Position numbers and translations under genes: made by a program. A stretch of 64,000 nucleotides of DNA from Capsicum annuum (taxonomy: Eukaryota; Streptophyta; Magnoliopsida; Solanales; Solanaceae): the NCBI RefSeq assembly GCF_002878395.1, contig NC_061115.1, positions 89,111,892 through 89,175,891 on the forward strand. The letters run 5' to 3'. The notes beneath the pieces are model-generated. The model did not search any database. It saw nothing but the letters and a program-made list of their open reading frames with translations, and was not told the DNA's origin. The number at the start of each line of letters is the position of its first letter. Positions within the stretch are counted from its first letter, which is position 1. Below, piece by piece: positions 47,476 to 58,842 of this stretch.

Positions 47476-48781
47476 AGTAGTCAAGATACCCGTGTTGTGT
47501 CGCTATGTTAAATCAAATGTTGCATGAGAGGCAACCCATGGGCTTGTTAGTGAAGTTTGAGTAACCAACCTAACCACATCATGTTGCAATGTTAACTCAA
47601 GCATTGAGAGGGAGGCAACCCAATATTTTAGTATTTACGTATTTGTTGTTTTTTTGTTTTTGTAGGTTTTTAGCTTTTGGACGTTACCTTGAATATGGTA
47701 AAAATTTCTAATCGATTTCCAAGTAAGGGGATTGTGTGATCAACCCATCATGGTCACAAGCCCCACATGGTAGGTCGAGTAATAAGATGCAAAGTTTAAA
47801 TTTTGAGGATGAAATATGGTAAGTTATGGACTTTGGTATCTAATTTTACTTTTGGGTCTTAAAACATAGGTTGCGGGACCATAAGTATCTGAAAAATATC
47901 AAAACTCCAAGTTCGAGTTGCATAAAAATGGGCCAAATTTTTTTTCCTGACACCAGCGCCTAGCACCTGCTAGCTGCAGGTGGTACCTGCACCTAGAGCC
48001 AGATCTTGAGTGGTGGACATAAGTACAAGCTGCGATTAGGTAAATTTTGGGCCAACTTTTTAAGTAAAAGTTTTGGCCCATCAATAATTAAATATGACCT
48101 AAAATAGCGCCCCAACTATATAAAAACATTCTTACCCTCATTCTAAATCATTCAAATCCTTAAAACGTCACATTTCTCTTCGAATTCAAACATCCCTATT
48201 AAAATATAACCTAAACCCCACAATTAAGTAAAGGCTTGATTGACACTTGTTTGAGATACCAACTTATCCCAACACGCTAAAAACAAGTTTCAACTTTGGT
48301 TTTTCTTGAGTTCTTCATTACTCACTTTTGATTCTTCTTAAAAGAGGGAACTTACTCGGGTCTTAATGGTTATATATTGGTTTATCTATTATATAAACAA
48401 GTTGATATGAGCATTCTATTGAAAAATATATAGAATCTACCAAGCTTGTATATTTGAGCCGTGAAGTAGCCTAAAAACATAATGTAGGCCCTTGTTTTGA
48501 AGAAAAATCTAAAGTAAGGCCCCAACAGAAAAGAGAACTTGAATGAATAGAGTAATAATGCTACTTGAGCATGTTTGTTTAATTTAAAACTCTCAATTCT
48601 GGATTGGTGTATGCACATTGGACTTGTTGGATTTCAAATAGGTCATAGGGGTGTGAAAATTGAGGAAAAATTCAAAATTTTTGAATTTTAAGATTTTTCT
48701 TCAACTTTTGCTACCCCTCACTTTTGTTGGAAACTAACAACTAGATTTTAGGTATATATGATACCTAAAGAGATAAATAAT
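47476..48781 (+). other. Spacer between protease and extra ORF of element V
   Basis: It starts with two related units, each ending in a GAGGCAACCC phrase (about 47,500-47,540 and 47,580-47,620). This region normally follows integrase in Athila-like elements. The spacer then holds an inverted-repeat module and a TATA box (separate entry). No protein domain is visible. Confidence 0.65.
47945..48126 (+). promoter_or_regulatory. Candidate internal promoter of element V
   Basis: A block rich in CACCTGC/GCAGGTG words (47,945-48,035) includes an exact hairpin, CACCTGC at 47,964-47,970 and GCAGGTG at 47,976-47,982. It is followed by AACTATATAAAAACATTC (TATA at 48,117-48,126). The GGTACCTGC word is shared with the LTR module. 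The site is 650 bases upstream of the extra ORF's ATG, so it could start a separate transcript. Confidence 0.5.
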
Positions 48782-51020
48782 ATGAAGGCTAGTTCTTCGA
48801 GGAGACAAGAAGAGTCTCCCGAGCCTAGTGAATTAGTAGAGGAGCACCCAAGGTAGTAATATAGAGATACTGCAGTTGAGTTGATACATTGAGTCATAAG
48901 CGGATAGACTTACCAGGTTGCTCAGTCAGCTGCAGCTTAACCGAGGATGAAGTATGCATAGATATCGTCCCCACACACTCCTCCACCTAATAATTATAAG
49001 AAGAAAGAGGAGACAGAGTCTGAGACCACTTCACAGGTTACTGCTTAGGAACCCCAGTCTGAGGAGGGGTCCTAAGATTAATCTGATAAGGTTGAGCAGG
49101 AGTAGTCTTCTGAGGTGCCCATGTTTGATGAGGGTACCACTACTCATGTACAGCAGACATAGGTACCCTATTCTAAAGAGGGTACAGAGAAGCCTTCCCA
49201 TGATGATTTAGTATAGTAGAGCCCCGCACCTACACATACCCCAAAGGCACCTCCCAAGAAGGGAACTCCAAGATGGTCTATGGAAGGTACACAAAATATA
49301 TTTGAGCTTGACAGTCGTGTTTGGGAACTATGAAGGCCTATGATTTATATTTATAAGAAGACTTATCAAGGCTAGATCAGTACCACTATTGCAGGAATCA
49401 TTTGATAGTTATCAGTTAAAGTGGATGACTAAGACACTCGGTTGATACAACCTGACTATGGTACAGTAATTTTATTGATCCTACAGAGCTACCGTATTCC
49501 TTCCTATGGACAAGCATCCTAGCCTGATAAGATTTGTGTGGCAGTCACAACTTGATCATAGACTAGTTAGAGGGTCAGTGTTGATATTATAGAGGAGACT
49601 ATCCATAAATTGAGTATGACCACAAATTGAGGATTATAAGTGATTGACATATCATGTGGGAAGGTAAGAACCACTGAGTGAGAGTTGAGATGGCTAAGTG
49701 GATAGCCTATTATATTTCACGTTGGGTGATATGACCCTAAGAATCGTGGGGCAATCTGTGATCAAAAAGGGACTCTTAATATTGAAGGCTAAGTTTTGGT
49801 GGTGCTGATTAGATAATGATTGATACGCACTACTTCAGATAAAATATTGACATGGTGGGAGCAGCACCGGTTGCCTGTTTAATGGTCGGATATGATGTTG
49901 ATTTTGGTATTATTCTCCGCCATGAGTTACATGAAAAAGCATTTGGGGAGTTGACTAATCTTTCCTTACCTAATATAATTCAGAGGTTGTGCAATAAGAT
50001 GGGTGTGATTGAGATACTGGGTGTAGATGAGAGGGTACCTGCAATGACAACTTCACAGATGAGGACAATGAAGGGTATAGCATGTCTAGGCACTTCTAGT
50101 AGATTGAGATAGCAGGCAACAGTATCACGGGCCTAGTCTGAGGGCCTAGTAGTTTCCACAGATCCTACGGAAGCACATTAAGATAATGAAGGTATTATTT
50201 TTTACGTGGAGATAGGGGATTAAAGAGATGCTCCTGAATAAAGTACGCAGGGTGAGGGGACACTTGCTACTTCTTTTTCATCCTTGACTTCAACCTCAGA
50301 GCCAGTTAGTACATCTATAAAGCCTACTCTCCCATCCACTATAGCTTTTGCAACAAATATGATTATTATATCTAGCAAGTTTTAGAGCTTAGTTTATAGC
50401 CAGAGAGCCACAGATTCTAGAGTGAAGGTTGTTGAGACTGAGATGACTACCCTCTCTAAGTAGATAAGATTAGGGATTAGGACTAAATTTAAGTAGGAAC
50501 AAGACTGATAGAAGTCTGTACTGAGTACTGCATTATATAAACTGTGTAATGCCTTTCAGACATGGCTAGATGAATTTGTGAGATGGGTTATAGCCCACTA
50601 TAAAGAAACAGCTGGGCCAGATTTAGCCTAGATCAGGGAGGAGTTTGATATGTTACGATCATAGGTACACTCTCTCATAGATACCTGTGTTGCAGCAACT
50701 CACTAATTTATACCCCAAGTTGTCTAGATATCACCTCTGTATGCACCGAGAGAGTTTGATTTTCTCGCAGAGGATGATGAGGAGGTCCCAGTAGTTAGTA
50801 CCAAGAGTGGTCTCATACATTACTTACAATACCCTGATTTACCATATGGGCAGGATGTTGAAAAAGCCAGGCACAATTCAATGGAGTCTGCATTAGTCGA
50901 TTGGTAGACGTGTACATCTATAGTAATGGTTTCATTATCCAGTAGAGCACCACCACCACCAATACCTCTGCTAGATGATATGCCCCCATCTAGGGATACT
51001 CATGAATTGGTCACCTAGTG
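48782..51020 (+). pseudogene. Extra ORF (plant transposon protein type) of element V
   Basis: The ATG at 48,782 opens MKASSSRRQEESPEPSELVE, stopped after 24 codons. Basic and acidic low-complexity linker follows. The conserved part includes VGAAPVACLMVGYDVDFGII, RHELHEKAFGELT and PNIIQRLCNKMGV (49,852-50,050), which I associate from memory with the putative plant transposon protein domain. A long tail reaches 51,020. Many stops. The role of this protein in live elements is not established. Confidence 0.65.
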
Positions 51021-52469
51021 CGTCCCTGGTATGTTCTTACTTTTCTTTATTTTACTTTATTTTAACACATTGAGGGCAGTGCACAATTTTTTGTTGGCGG
51101 TGGGCATACCATGCTGCCATAGTTTTTTGTTGGCTTGTTTTTTCCTATCGGATGTGGTATAGTTGTAGAATCAACATGTCTAGGATAATTTTATTTCCTA
51201 TTGTATTTGTCTTCATATTATGTTGTTTTTATGTAATCAGGAGATTTTAAGTATTTAGGAAAGTAGTCATGTTTTGACGTATCTTTGATACTCCTTACAT
51301 AATTTGTGTTTTAGAACTGTGTGAATGTATATATGTGTGAACTTTATGGATCTTGTTATGGAATTAGGAATAGGAACGTGATAATCACTTTTTAACAATT
51401 GCATAAGCTGAATAGGTAGTAGTTGGTAATATTGACACTGTGGTATCTGTTTGAGATACTACCTAGTTCCCTTTGTGTGTCGAATTCTGAATTTTCCTAG
51501 CTAGTATTGACTAGGTTAAACGATAGTAGGTTAGAAAAGGATCATTGGCTAGTTTTGATTTTTGTATACTATTTTTCTATGTTTCTCCATTCACCTTCCC
51601 ATCTATAGTACAAAGAACCTATTTTGGCCCTGGTCCTCCTTGGACATTGTGCACCTCAACTCAGTCAAAATACCTAAGTTGAGGGTGTTTACATAGGGGT
51701 GCATATTGTAAAATAGGTATGAAGAAGGGTAAAATAAGAGAAAGAAGTTATCAGGGCTTTTTGTGGTAGAAAAAGAAAAGAAAAAGTAAAAAAAAGAGAA
51801 AAAAGAGAAAAATAAAAGACCACACCCAACCTGAATGTGCAGCAGCGACGAAAAAGGGAGAAATAAGGGTAGAATAAAAAGAAAATTATCTAGAAAGTGA
51901 GACCCCAAGGTTAGTGTTGTGCCAAGGAGGCTTAGTCATTTCATATGTCCCTATGTATGGTACCAGCCCTAGAACCTACATTACAAGTCGAGAAAAGTCC
52001 TATATTAACCTAACTTGACTATCTGAATGCTAAGGTAAAGAAAATAAGGTCAAGCTAATGGTATTTGACATATATTGATTGGAACTTCTCTTTTGAGTGT
52101 TAGTGTATCTTGAACTTACCTGCGTGTACATGCATGATTTAATATGAGTGAGTGAGACATATTTGTTGTGAGGGCACTAGAGTTATATTGTTAGTTATTT
52201 GCTTGTTTCGAATAGTTTAACTTATATATATGAGTAGTTGTTTGTTGCTAATTTAATTGTTATACCTTGAACCCATTGTGTCACATTTTTTAGCTTCATG
52301 TTCATACATATTTGGTTTTGAAAAATAAGATTGGAGGGGGATGTTGTGTTTTGAGTTTAAGTGTTGACGGACTTCCTTGAATAGCTTAGTTTCTCCAGGT
52401 TAAGTGTTGTTTTTAGTTTTGTTATTATTTGTTTCCTGAGGAAATGCAAATGTTTTAAGTCGAGGGTGT
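51021..52469 (+). other. 3' untranslated region of element V
   Basis: It begins with CATTGAGGGCAGTGCACAAT (near 51,070), a phrase typical of Athila-like elements after the last ORF. A polypurine run (51,765-51,818, A/G almost only) and homology to element IV's 3' region follow. The region ends AAGTCGAGGGTGT, the polypurine tract directly before the 3' LTR. The minus ORF at 51,603-51,908 is spurious. Confidence 0.65.
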
Positions 52470-53920
52470 TGATGAGCTATAGATATATAGCACTTTTGAC
52501 TCTTAAAACAAGGAAAATATACAAGTTTCTAGGGCTATTTTGTTAGACATGATCCGTTTTGGGTTTGTTTTATAGGAAACAATGTTATGAACAATGAGTT
52601 CATGAAAAAAAGGTGAAAAAATATTTTTTTAGCTATTTTTGGAGAAACTATGGATATTCGGGATGTTTTCCAGCTTATTTGTGATCAAAGCATGTTTAGG
52701 AATAAAAGAAGAGCTGAAAAATGACTTCCAAAACTTATTAAGTCAACATATGGCTACAAATATGACCTACAGACCACAAGTAGGAAAGACATGTATGAGA
52801 AGTCCAAAATCTCGAGAGTTGAACTGGTAGGATTTTTTCTCTTAGTACCTACGATTAGTATCTGAGACCAGTATCAGGACCACAAGTACTATCTGGGCCC
52901 TGTGATAGACCGTGATTACGAACCGCAGTGGCCACCAACCTAGATTTCCTCTATTTCATTCGGGCTTTGGGTTTAGGGTTCCCTTTTGTATAATAAATAG
53001 CCTTTATGTACTTTTCAGTTAGAGCTACGCATGTTTGATATTCAGAAATATATTTTTATTCCATGACCCGAATTTGATCTTAGGATTTTCTTGTATTGAC
53101 TTTAGTTCATTAATTCAGTTATATTTGTGGGTTTTATTGCTTATTATTATTATGATTTCGAATATAAATGCTATTAATTTCCTTACAAACATCAGCAGCT
53201 AAAACTCATAGCTAGGGTTATGGAAACTCTGATGGATTAACAAAGTAGGGGAAGTGCTTTTGTTGTTCTGAACCGATACCTATGCATGTATTGCTTTATC
53301 ATTGTTAAGATAGATTTCTTAATGGGTGGACATATAAGGGTCCCGCCTAAATATTAATGTTTGCTCAAAAAGAGGAGCAATGACTAAGAAAAGAGAAAGA
53401 CAACATTAATTTGTAGTTTAACAATCGATCGACGCTTCTAGGTTCTATCTTATTAATATGGTTTTGTTTTCTTGAATAACTAGAAAATCAAAAGTTAATA
53501 GTTAGTTCAGATCAATATAAGGGTTATTAAGGCAACATCCTGATACTAAAAAAGTAAAGGGTGAAATCCTTCTGCTCATCCAAATGACAGCAAAAGTTAC
53601 ATAACTTATCGATTCTGCATACAAGGTATTAGGTTAGTTCAACAAAGCATGATAAGCCTACGTATTTGAGAAGCCAGGGGGAACACAATCCTAGTGTTTA
53701 CCTACACTTATTACAATCAAAGTTAATATAGTTACTTTCTCGAGATTACAACATGAAAACCCCTTATGTACTTTTCTTGTTCCGTCTGTGGACTACAATT
53801 TCTTGAGATCTACAAATCCACGTGTTCCCTTGGTATTTGACCGTAACCTATGTTACGTTAGTATATTTTGATAGCGGCCATATCATTATGTAATAGAAGG
53901 TGTTGTTTAGAGATCCATCA
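52470..53920 (+). repeat. 3' LTR of element V
   Basis: Starts TGATGAGC and ends CCATCA; partner of 44,614-46,076. It holds the second hairpin module (52,750-52,935), a telo-box at 52,971 and a TATA-like TATAATAAAT. Confidence 0.9.
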
Positions 53921-54390
53921 TTTCCCAAATCTAACCAATCACTATGTTTTCAGATAGGAGGAGTGGAATGCGGTCAGAAATGGTTCATGGATAGTAGATG
54001 TTGAAATAATATGATAGGGAGGAATGACTTCTTTCTTTCTCTCAAGACTATTCAAGGTGGATGTGTCTCTTTTGGAAATAGTAAAAAAGGCTATATTCAT
54101 GGTGGGGCAAAGATTGGAAAATCATCTGATCAAGCAATCAAAGACGTGTACTATGTGAATTTCCTTAAGTAGAGCCTTCTAAGTGCGAATTGCCTTAAGT
54201 AAAGCCTTCTAAGTGTTTCTAAAATTTATGACAAAGGAAATGAGGTCAAATTTTCTGCTAATGGATGTACTGTGTAAATCTTGAAATCTTGGAAATTTCT
54301 TCTCAAATCCAGGATGATACACAAATTATATGTGGCTAATTTGGAGTCTATGGATCATGGGGAATTAACTTGCTTAAGTGTTCAAAATAA
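53921..54390 (+). pseudogene. Protease remnant of the copia element
   Basis: KWFMDSRC at 53,979-54,002 stands where copia proteases have WFxDSGC, so the catalytic Asp-Ser-Gly has lost its Gly to Arg and a stop follows. Then come FFLSLKTIQGGCVSFGNSKK and KDVYYVNFLK, then a duplicated SLLS phrase (54,170-54,215), where a CCTTAAGT-containing stretch of about 25-30 bases is repeated in tandem. Confidence 0.75.
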
Positions 54391-55270
54391 AGATGTTGAT
54401 TTATGACATCGAAGGTTGAGACATGTAAGTTCCTCTTTGTTGAACAAGTTGATTTCAAAGAATCTGTTCTGTGGCATGCAAAACCTAAAATTTCCTGACA
54501 ATAAAGTTTGTAATGCTTGTGTTCAGGGCAAACAAACTAGGTTTTCCTTTAAGTTGAAGAAGAAGGTGAGTACTTCTAGACCCCTAGAGATATTGCATAT
54601 GGATTTATGTGGACCGATTAAAGTATAAAGTAGTGGAGAAAATAAATATGTGTTTATGATTATAGATGACTACCCAAGGTTCAACTGGACCATGTTCTTG
54701 AGAACAAGGGATGAAACCTATGAGGTTTTGGTTACCTTTACGAAGCAAGTTAAAATGAAGTTGAATTATAAGATTGCTCAATCAGATCAAATCATGAAAA
54801 TAAATTTTAGAACAGCCAAGTTGCAAGATTTTTTGTGCTGAAAATGGAATCAGTCATAACTTCTCTACTCTAAGGACTCCTCATCAAAATAGATTAGTGA
54901 AAAGAAAGAACAGAACTCTCATAGAGATTGCCAGGACCATGCTGATTAATAGTGGGCTTCCAAAGAACATTTGGGTTGAAGTTGTAAAAACTGCTTGCTA
55001 TGTGATAAACAGGTTCTTAATTAGATCACTCCTGAACAAGACCCCATATAAGTTTGTGTTCAATATAAAGCCTAAGCTTGATTACTTTAGACCTTTTGGG
55101 TACAAATTCTTTATTCTAAATAATGGGATGAATTATTTAGGAAAGTTTTACTCCAAAAGTGATGAAGAAGTATTTGAGGGGGGCTACTACTTAACAAGCA
55201 AACCATAAAGAGTTTTCAATAAAAGAACTTTGTGTTAAAGAAAGCGTGCGTGTGGTCTTTGATGAGTCAA
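54391..55270 (+). pseudogene. Integrase remnant of the copia element
   Basis: The zinc-binding entry HRRLRHVSSSLLNKLISKNL (usual WHRRLGH) leads to VCNACVQGKQTRFSFK, then HMDLCGPIKV with the first catalytic Asp, then MIIDDYPRFNW. A frameshift near 54,840 precedes PHQNRLVKRKNRT. The third catalytic position, usually Glu in VERKNRT, is Lys (codon 54,900-54,902). The end (54,897-55,208) reads NKTPYKFVFNIKPKLDYFRP. Dead by both substitution and frameshift. Confidence 0.8.
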
Positions 55271-55640
55271 GAAAGCTAATAAATCCAAGTGATGTTAAAG
55301 ATTATGAAATTGAAGAACTCATTCTTGTTCAAAGGATGATATTGTTGAAGATAATGGTAAAAAGGTAAATGATGTAGATGAGATTGATAAAAGTGATGGT
55401 GATTCTGGACCTCAATCATAGAACCCAACTCCAGGTGAAGAACAACATGAATGATCCAGTCAAACTCCTCAAGGACCTAGTCGCACTGGAACTAATCTCA
55501 TAAGATCAAACTGGAAGCACAAATCTTCCCATCCACTTTAGAATCTGACTACTCTTTTTTAATCTAGAGTCCAAATAAGAGCTCAAGCCAAAAATTCCAT
55601 GGCATTATCTGTATTTCTGTCCCAAATTAAGCCTAAAAAT
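55271..55640 (+). other. Integrase-RT linker of the copia element
   Basis: Low-complexity, Asp/Ser/Glu-rich reading (DEIDKSDGDSGPQS, then PSRTGTNLIRSNWKHKSSHP) with frameshifts, typical of the segment before copia RT. Confidence 0.5.
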
Positions 55641-57140
55641 ATGAAAGAACCTCTGAAAAATGCTGACTAGATTAATGCAATGCAGGAGGAGCTTCAACAA
55701 TTTGAAAGAAGTATAGTATGGCAGTTAGACCTCATACTCGTTGACAAAACAATAATTGGGACTAAGTGGGTGTATAGAAACAATAAGGATGAACCAGGAA
55801 CTATCAATAGAAATAAATCAAGGGAGGTTGTTCAAGGGTATAACAAGAGCAAGGAATTAATTATGATGATACACTTTCCCTAGTAGCAAGGATAGAGGCT
55901 ATCAGGATTCTTATTGTTTTTGCGGCCAATATGGGGTTCAAACTCTTCCAAATGGATATCAAAAGTGCATTTCTAAATGGAAGCTTGAAGGAAGAAGTCT
56001 ATTTTAAAGAACCTCCAGGTTTTCAAGATGCAAATTTTCCTCATCATGTACTCAAATTAGACAAATCTCTATATGGGTTGAAGCAAGCTCCAAGGACTAG
56101 GTATGAGAGACTTTCAAAGTTTCTTCTGGAAAATGGCTTTTAAAAAGGGAAAATTGATAATACTCTCTTTTTAAAGACTAGAGGTAGTAGCTTATTCATT
56201 GTTCAAATATATATATATTGATGCTATTATTATTTGGGCTACTTCTGAATCCCTGTGTGAATAGTTTGCAAAGCTAATAAAGAGTGAATTTGAAATGGTC
56301 ATGATAGGAGAACTGAGTTTATTCCTAGGTTTCCAAGCCAAGCAAACTTCTCAAGGGACAATGATTTGTCAAGAGAAGTACATTAAGGAGCTACTGAAGA
56401 AATACGACAGAAGAGATACCAAGCCAATTGAAACTCTAATTGCAACTAGCACCAAGATGCATAATGATGAATTGGGTCCCTCAGTTAATGAGACCATGTA
56501 TAAAGGGATTGTTGGATCCTTATTATATCTCAGTACAAGCAGGTCATATATTATGTTTAGTGTGGGAATGTGTGCAAGATCTTAGGCCAGTCCTAAAGAG
56601 TCTCATTTGAAAGCTACAAAAAGAATTCTCTGGTCACCCAACGGTATAGGGGACCTAGTCCTGCATTATCCTTTTAGAGACAGTTTTAATCTGGTAAGAT
56701 ATGTTGATGTTGATTATGTTAGATATCTAGTGGACAGAAAAAGTACCTCCAGATGGCTCATTTTTAGACTCTTCCTTAAATATCCTTGGGTTCTAAGAAG
56801 CAAAATTTAGTTTGTTTATCAATTGTTGAAGATGAATATGTAGCTGCAGCTTCTTGTTGTGCACAATTGTTTTAAATCAAACAGAAACATAAGGACTTGG
56901 GGAATGTCTCAGACACTATCCCTCTGATGTGTGAAAACGCAAGTGCTCTTAACATGGCCAAGAATCTAGTGGAACATAATAGGACCAAGCACATTGATGT
57001 GAGGCATCAGTTTCTGAGAGACAATGTTGAGAAAAGAGCTATTTGCATGAAGTTTTACTAGAATAAAGATCAAATAGAAAACATATTTACTAAGGCTCTT
57101 CATAAGGAAAAATTTGTGAAATAACAAAATAAGGTTGGGG
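55641..57140 (+). pseudogene. RT-RNase H remnant of the copia element
   Basis: RT starts near 55,670 (AMQEELQQFERS, then IIGTKWVYRNNKDEPG). It continues MGFKLFQMDIKSAFLNGSLK, PPGFQDANFPHHVLKLDKSL and YGLKQAPR (55,931-56,090). The catalytic loop lies near 56,210-56,235, within an (AT)n run, and reads YIDAIIIWA instead of YVDDIIF, so the second Asp is lost. RNase H-related text (YKGIVGSLLYLSTSR, VDRKSTSR) follows. The tail DKSxxEHNRTKHIDVRHQFL is at 56,970-57,020. Confidence 0.8.
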
Positions 57141-57614
57141 TTGATCAAAATAACCTGACCTACTCGATAAATTAGTTTTTCTCCCAAAAAATGGCTATGA
57201 TCAGGAGACAGGTATACTTGGTAAAGTATGTACTATTGATATCTTAGTATCATTCCTTTGCAGGTATACACCCATGGGAATAACTTTCGATAAGGACAGA
57301 TGTGACATGCATAAAGTTGAGGATACACTCAAGAATAAGAGGTACCTGGTCCCATCTTTCATGTTAGTATCATGAATATGCCTTTTTTGGTTCGGTTAGA
57401 AAAATCTATGTCCACTCTCTCCCTATGTTAGAAAATTGTCCTATTCTAAAAAAAAGGATGAGTCATCCCGAAAGTGAAATTTATCACATCTCATTGTCAC
57501 AAAAACCCTTCTTGTGCTTATTTATTCTTTTAAATCTTGTTGTACCCACTCTTTCTCTTGTCAAAAAGAAAAAATCTAGTAAAAAATTAGCCCTACAATG
57601 AAAAAGATTTCCAA
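57141..57614 (+). other. Non-coding link between copia RNase H and third ORF
   Basis: After the last RNase H residues there is no open frame. It contains only short phrases common between pol and ORF3 in SIRE-like elements, and nothing else I recognise. Confidence 0.4.
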
Positions 57615-58800
57615 ATGGGTGAAAATTCCCCATTCTCGTTTGTATCGAAAGACTCTGAGCTTGGCATAGATAAGAATTCTCTCTCAAATCTTCTTGAAAA
57701 ACACCTTCCTTCTCTTACTCTTTCAATGCGAAACTCTGTCTTCACTCAACTTGTTGATGAAGAATTATACTTAAAGCCTCATAGTTATTCTAGTAACATA
57801 TTGATGGATTATGTTTGGGTTGTTGAAAATCTCATCTTAGTGTCAAATAGTCCATGAAAGTGTGTGTTTCGTCCTAAGGAACAAAATGTCAGTAAAATAA
57901 CAAGAAATCTTGTAGAGAAGTATAAAATTTCTACTAAGAAGCAGCATACTTTGGAAGTACTTGGTCCTAAGAAAAGGAAAATGATTGAAAGAGAACCTAC
58001 CAACATTTCTAAAAAGAGAAACCTTGAGGAACAAGGAAAGGTTGTGTCTAAAGAAATGAGAAACAGATTCATGAAAAATCAAAAGGTGCTAACTGGGAGG
58101 ATCTTTGACTCAAGTGAATTCATAGAACCACGCATGATGGAATTATTTGAGCTTGTTAAACATCAAGTATGGCTCCATCTTATAGGAGGACCCATTCCCA
58201 CAATCTTTGATGAAGTAGTCACGAAATTGTATTCCACATTGGATTTGTTGAAGACAAACTGAAGATGACTATTGTAGTTTAAGGAAAAAGGCTGAATCTT
58301 GATGTTGCATTACTTGGGAGAATTTTGCATGTTCCTATCAGTGGTGTGAGGACTGTCTCATGGCAACAACCCTCAATGGATTTTTTGGCAAAAGCATCAA
58401 AGGTTAAAGGAAACTGTATGGCTGCAGTGAATAGGAAATCACTCAAGAGTAAGTTACAATTTGTTAATAAAGTAATTCTAGCCAGATCACAAAAGAGGAA
58501 TATTGCTTCAGCTACTGATTCATATGTGACGGAAGGCCTTAGCAGTTAATTGGTCATTAGTCTACCCGAGTTAAGGATGGAGAACATACATAAAGTTGTT
58601 CTTGGGAAAAATGGAAAACATGAATGCCTTATGGATACTAGTTAAACAAAGTGTTTGATCATTTTTTATTGTTTGCGAAAATGGAACTCCTAAAACTTTG
58701 CTACAACTGTTTGGTATGAAGACTTTAGTCAAAATTGAGAGTGTGAAATAGAAATCAGGTGACATCTTTTAAAGTGAGCTTAGCAAGGTAATAGAGTAGT
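57615..58800 (+). pseudogene. Third ORF after pol of the SIRE-like copia element
   Basis: The ATG at 57,615 (MGENSPFSFVSKDSELGIDK) leads to a Lys/Glu-rich linker with KKRKMIEREP and KKRNLEEQGK, possibly nuclear-localisation-like. Then come GRIFDSSEFIEPRMMELFEL and GPIPTIFDEVV. After a frameshift near 58,262 comes GRILHVPISGVRTV, then FVNKVILARSQKRNIASATD (58,325-58,549). One in-frame TGA (57,855) is the only break before the frameshift. SIRE-type elements carry such an ORF, sometimes called env-like; I see no signal peptide or membrane segment. Confidence 0.7.
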
Positions 58801-58842
58801 TTAAGTTCAACATAGCTACTATAGATTAAGAGATCAATAAAT

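Larger units (their letters stand above)
44614..53920 (+). mobile_element. Element V: Athila-like element lacking RT and integrase
   Basis: Two LTRs of nearly equal length (44,614-46,076 and 52,470-53,920) flank, on the plus strand, gag, an Athila-type protease, a spacer, an extra plant-transposon ORF and a 3' untranslated region. RT, RNase H and integrase are missing: protease is followed directly by the short motif region that normally follows integrase. It is nested in the copia gag with a near-perfect 5-bp duplication. Confidence 0.85.
43841..58842 (+). mobile_element. Element VII: Ty1/copia (SIRE-like) element, split by element V
   Basis: Plus-strand gag end (43,980-44,613), then after element V protease, integrase, RT, RNase H (53,921-57,140) and a third ORF (57,615-58,800). 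Integrase before RT marks Ty1/copia. The extra ORF after pol suggests the SIRE/Maximus clade. The gag N-terminus and 5' LTR are missing, and the right side is cut by the LTR of element VIII, so no copia LTR is visible. Confidence 0.8.

Noticed and set aside
51603..51908. Minus-strand ORF with Phe-rich text
   Set aside because: It is the complement of a polypurine run in the 3' untranslated region of element V.
57809..58082. Two minus-strand ORFs with membrane-like text
   Set aside because: They are opposite-strand shadows of the copia third ORF, whose plus-strand reading fits the family.
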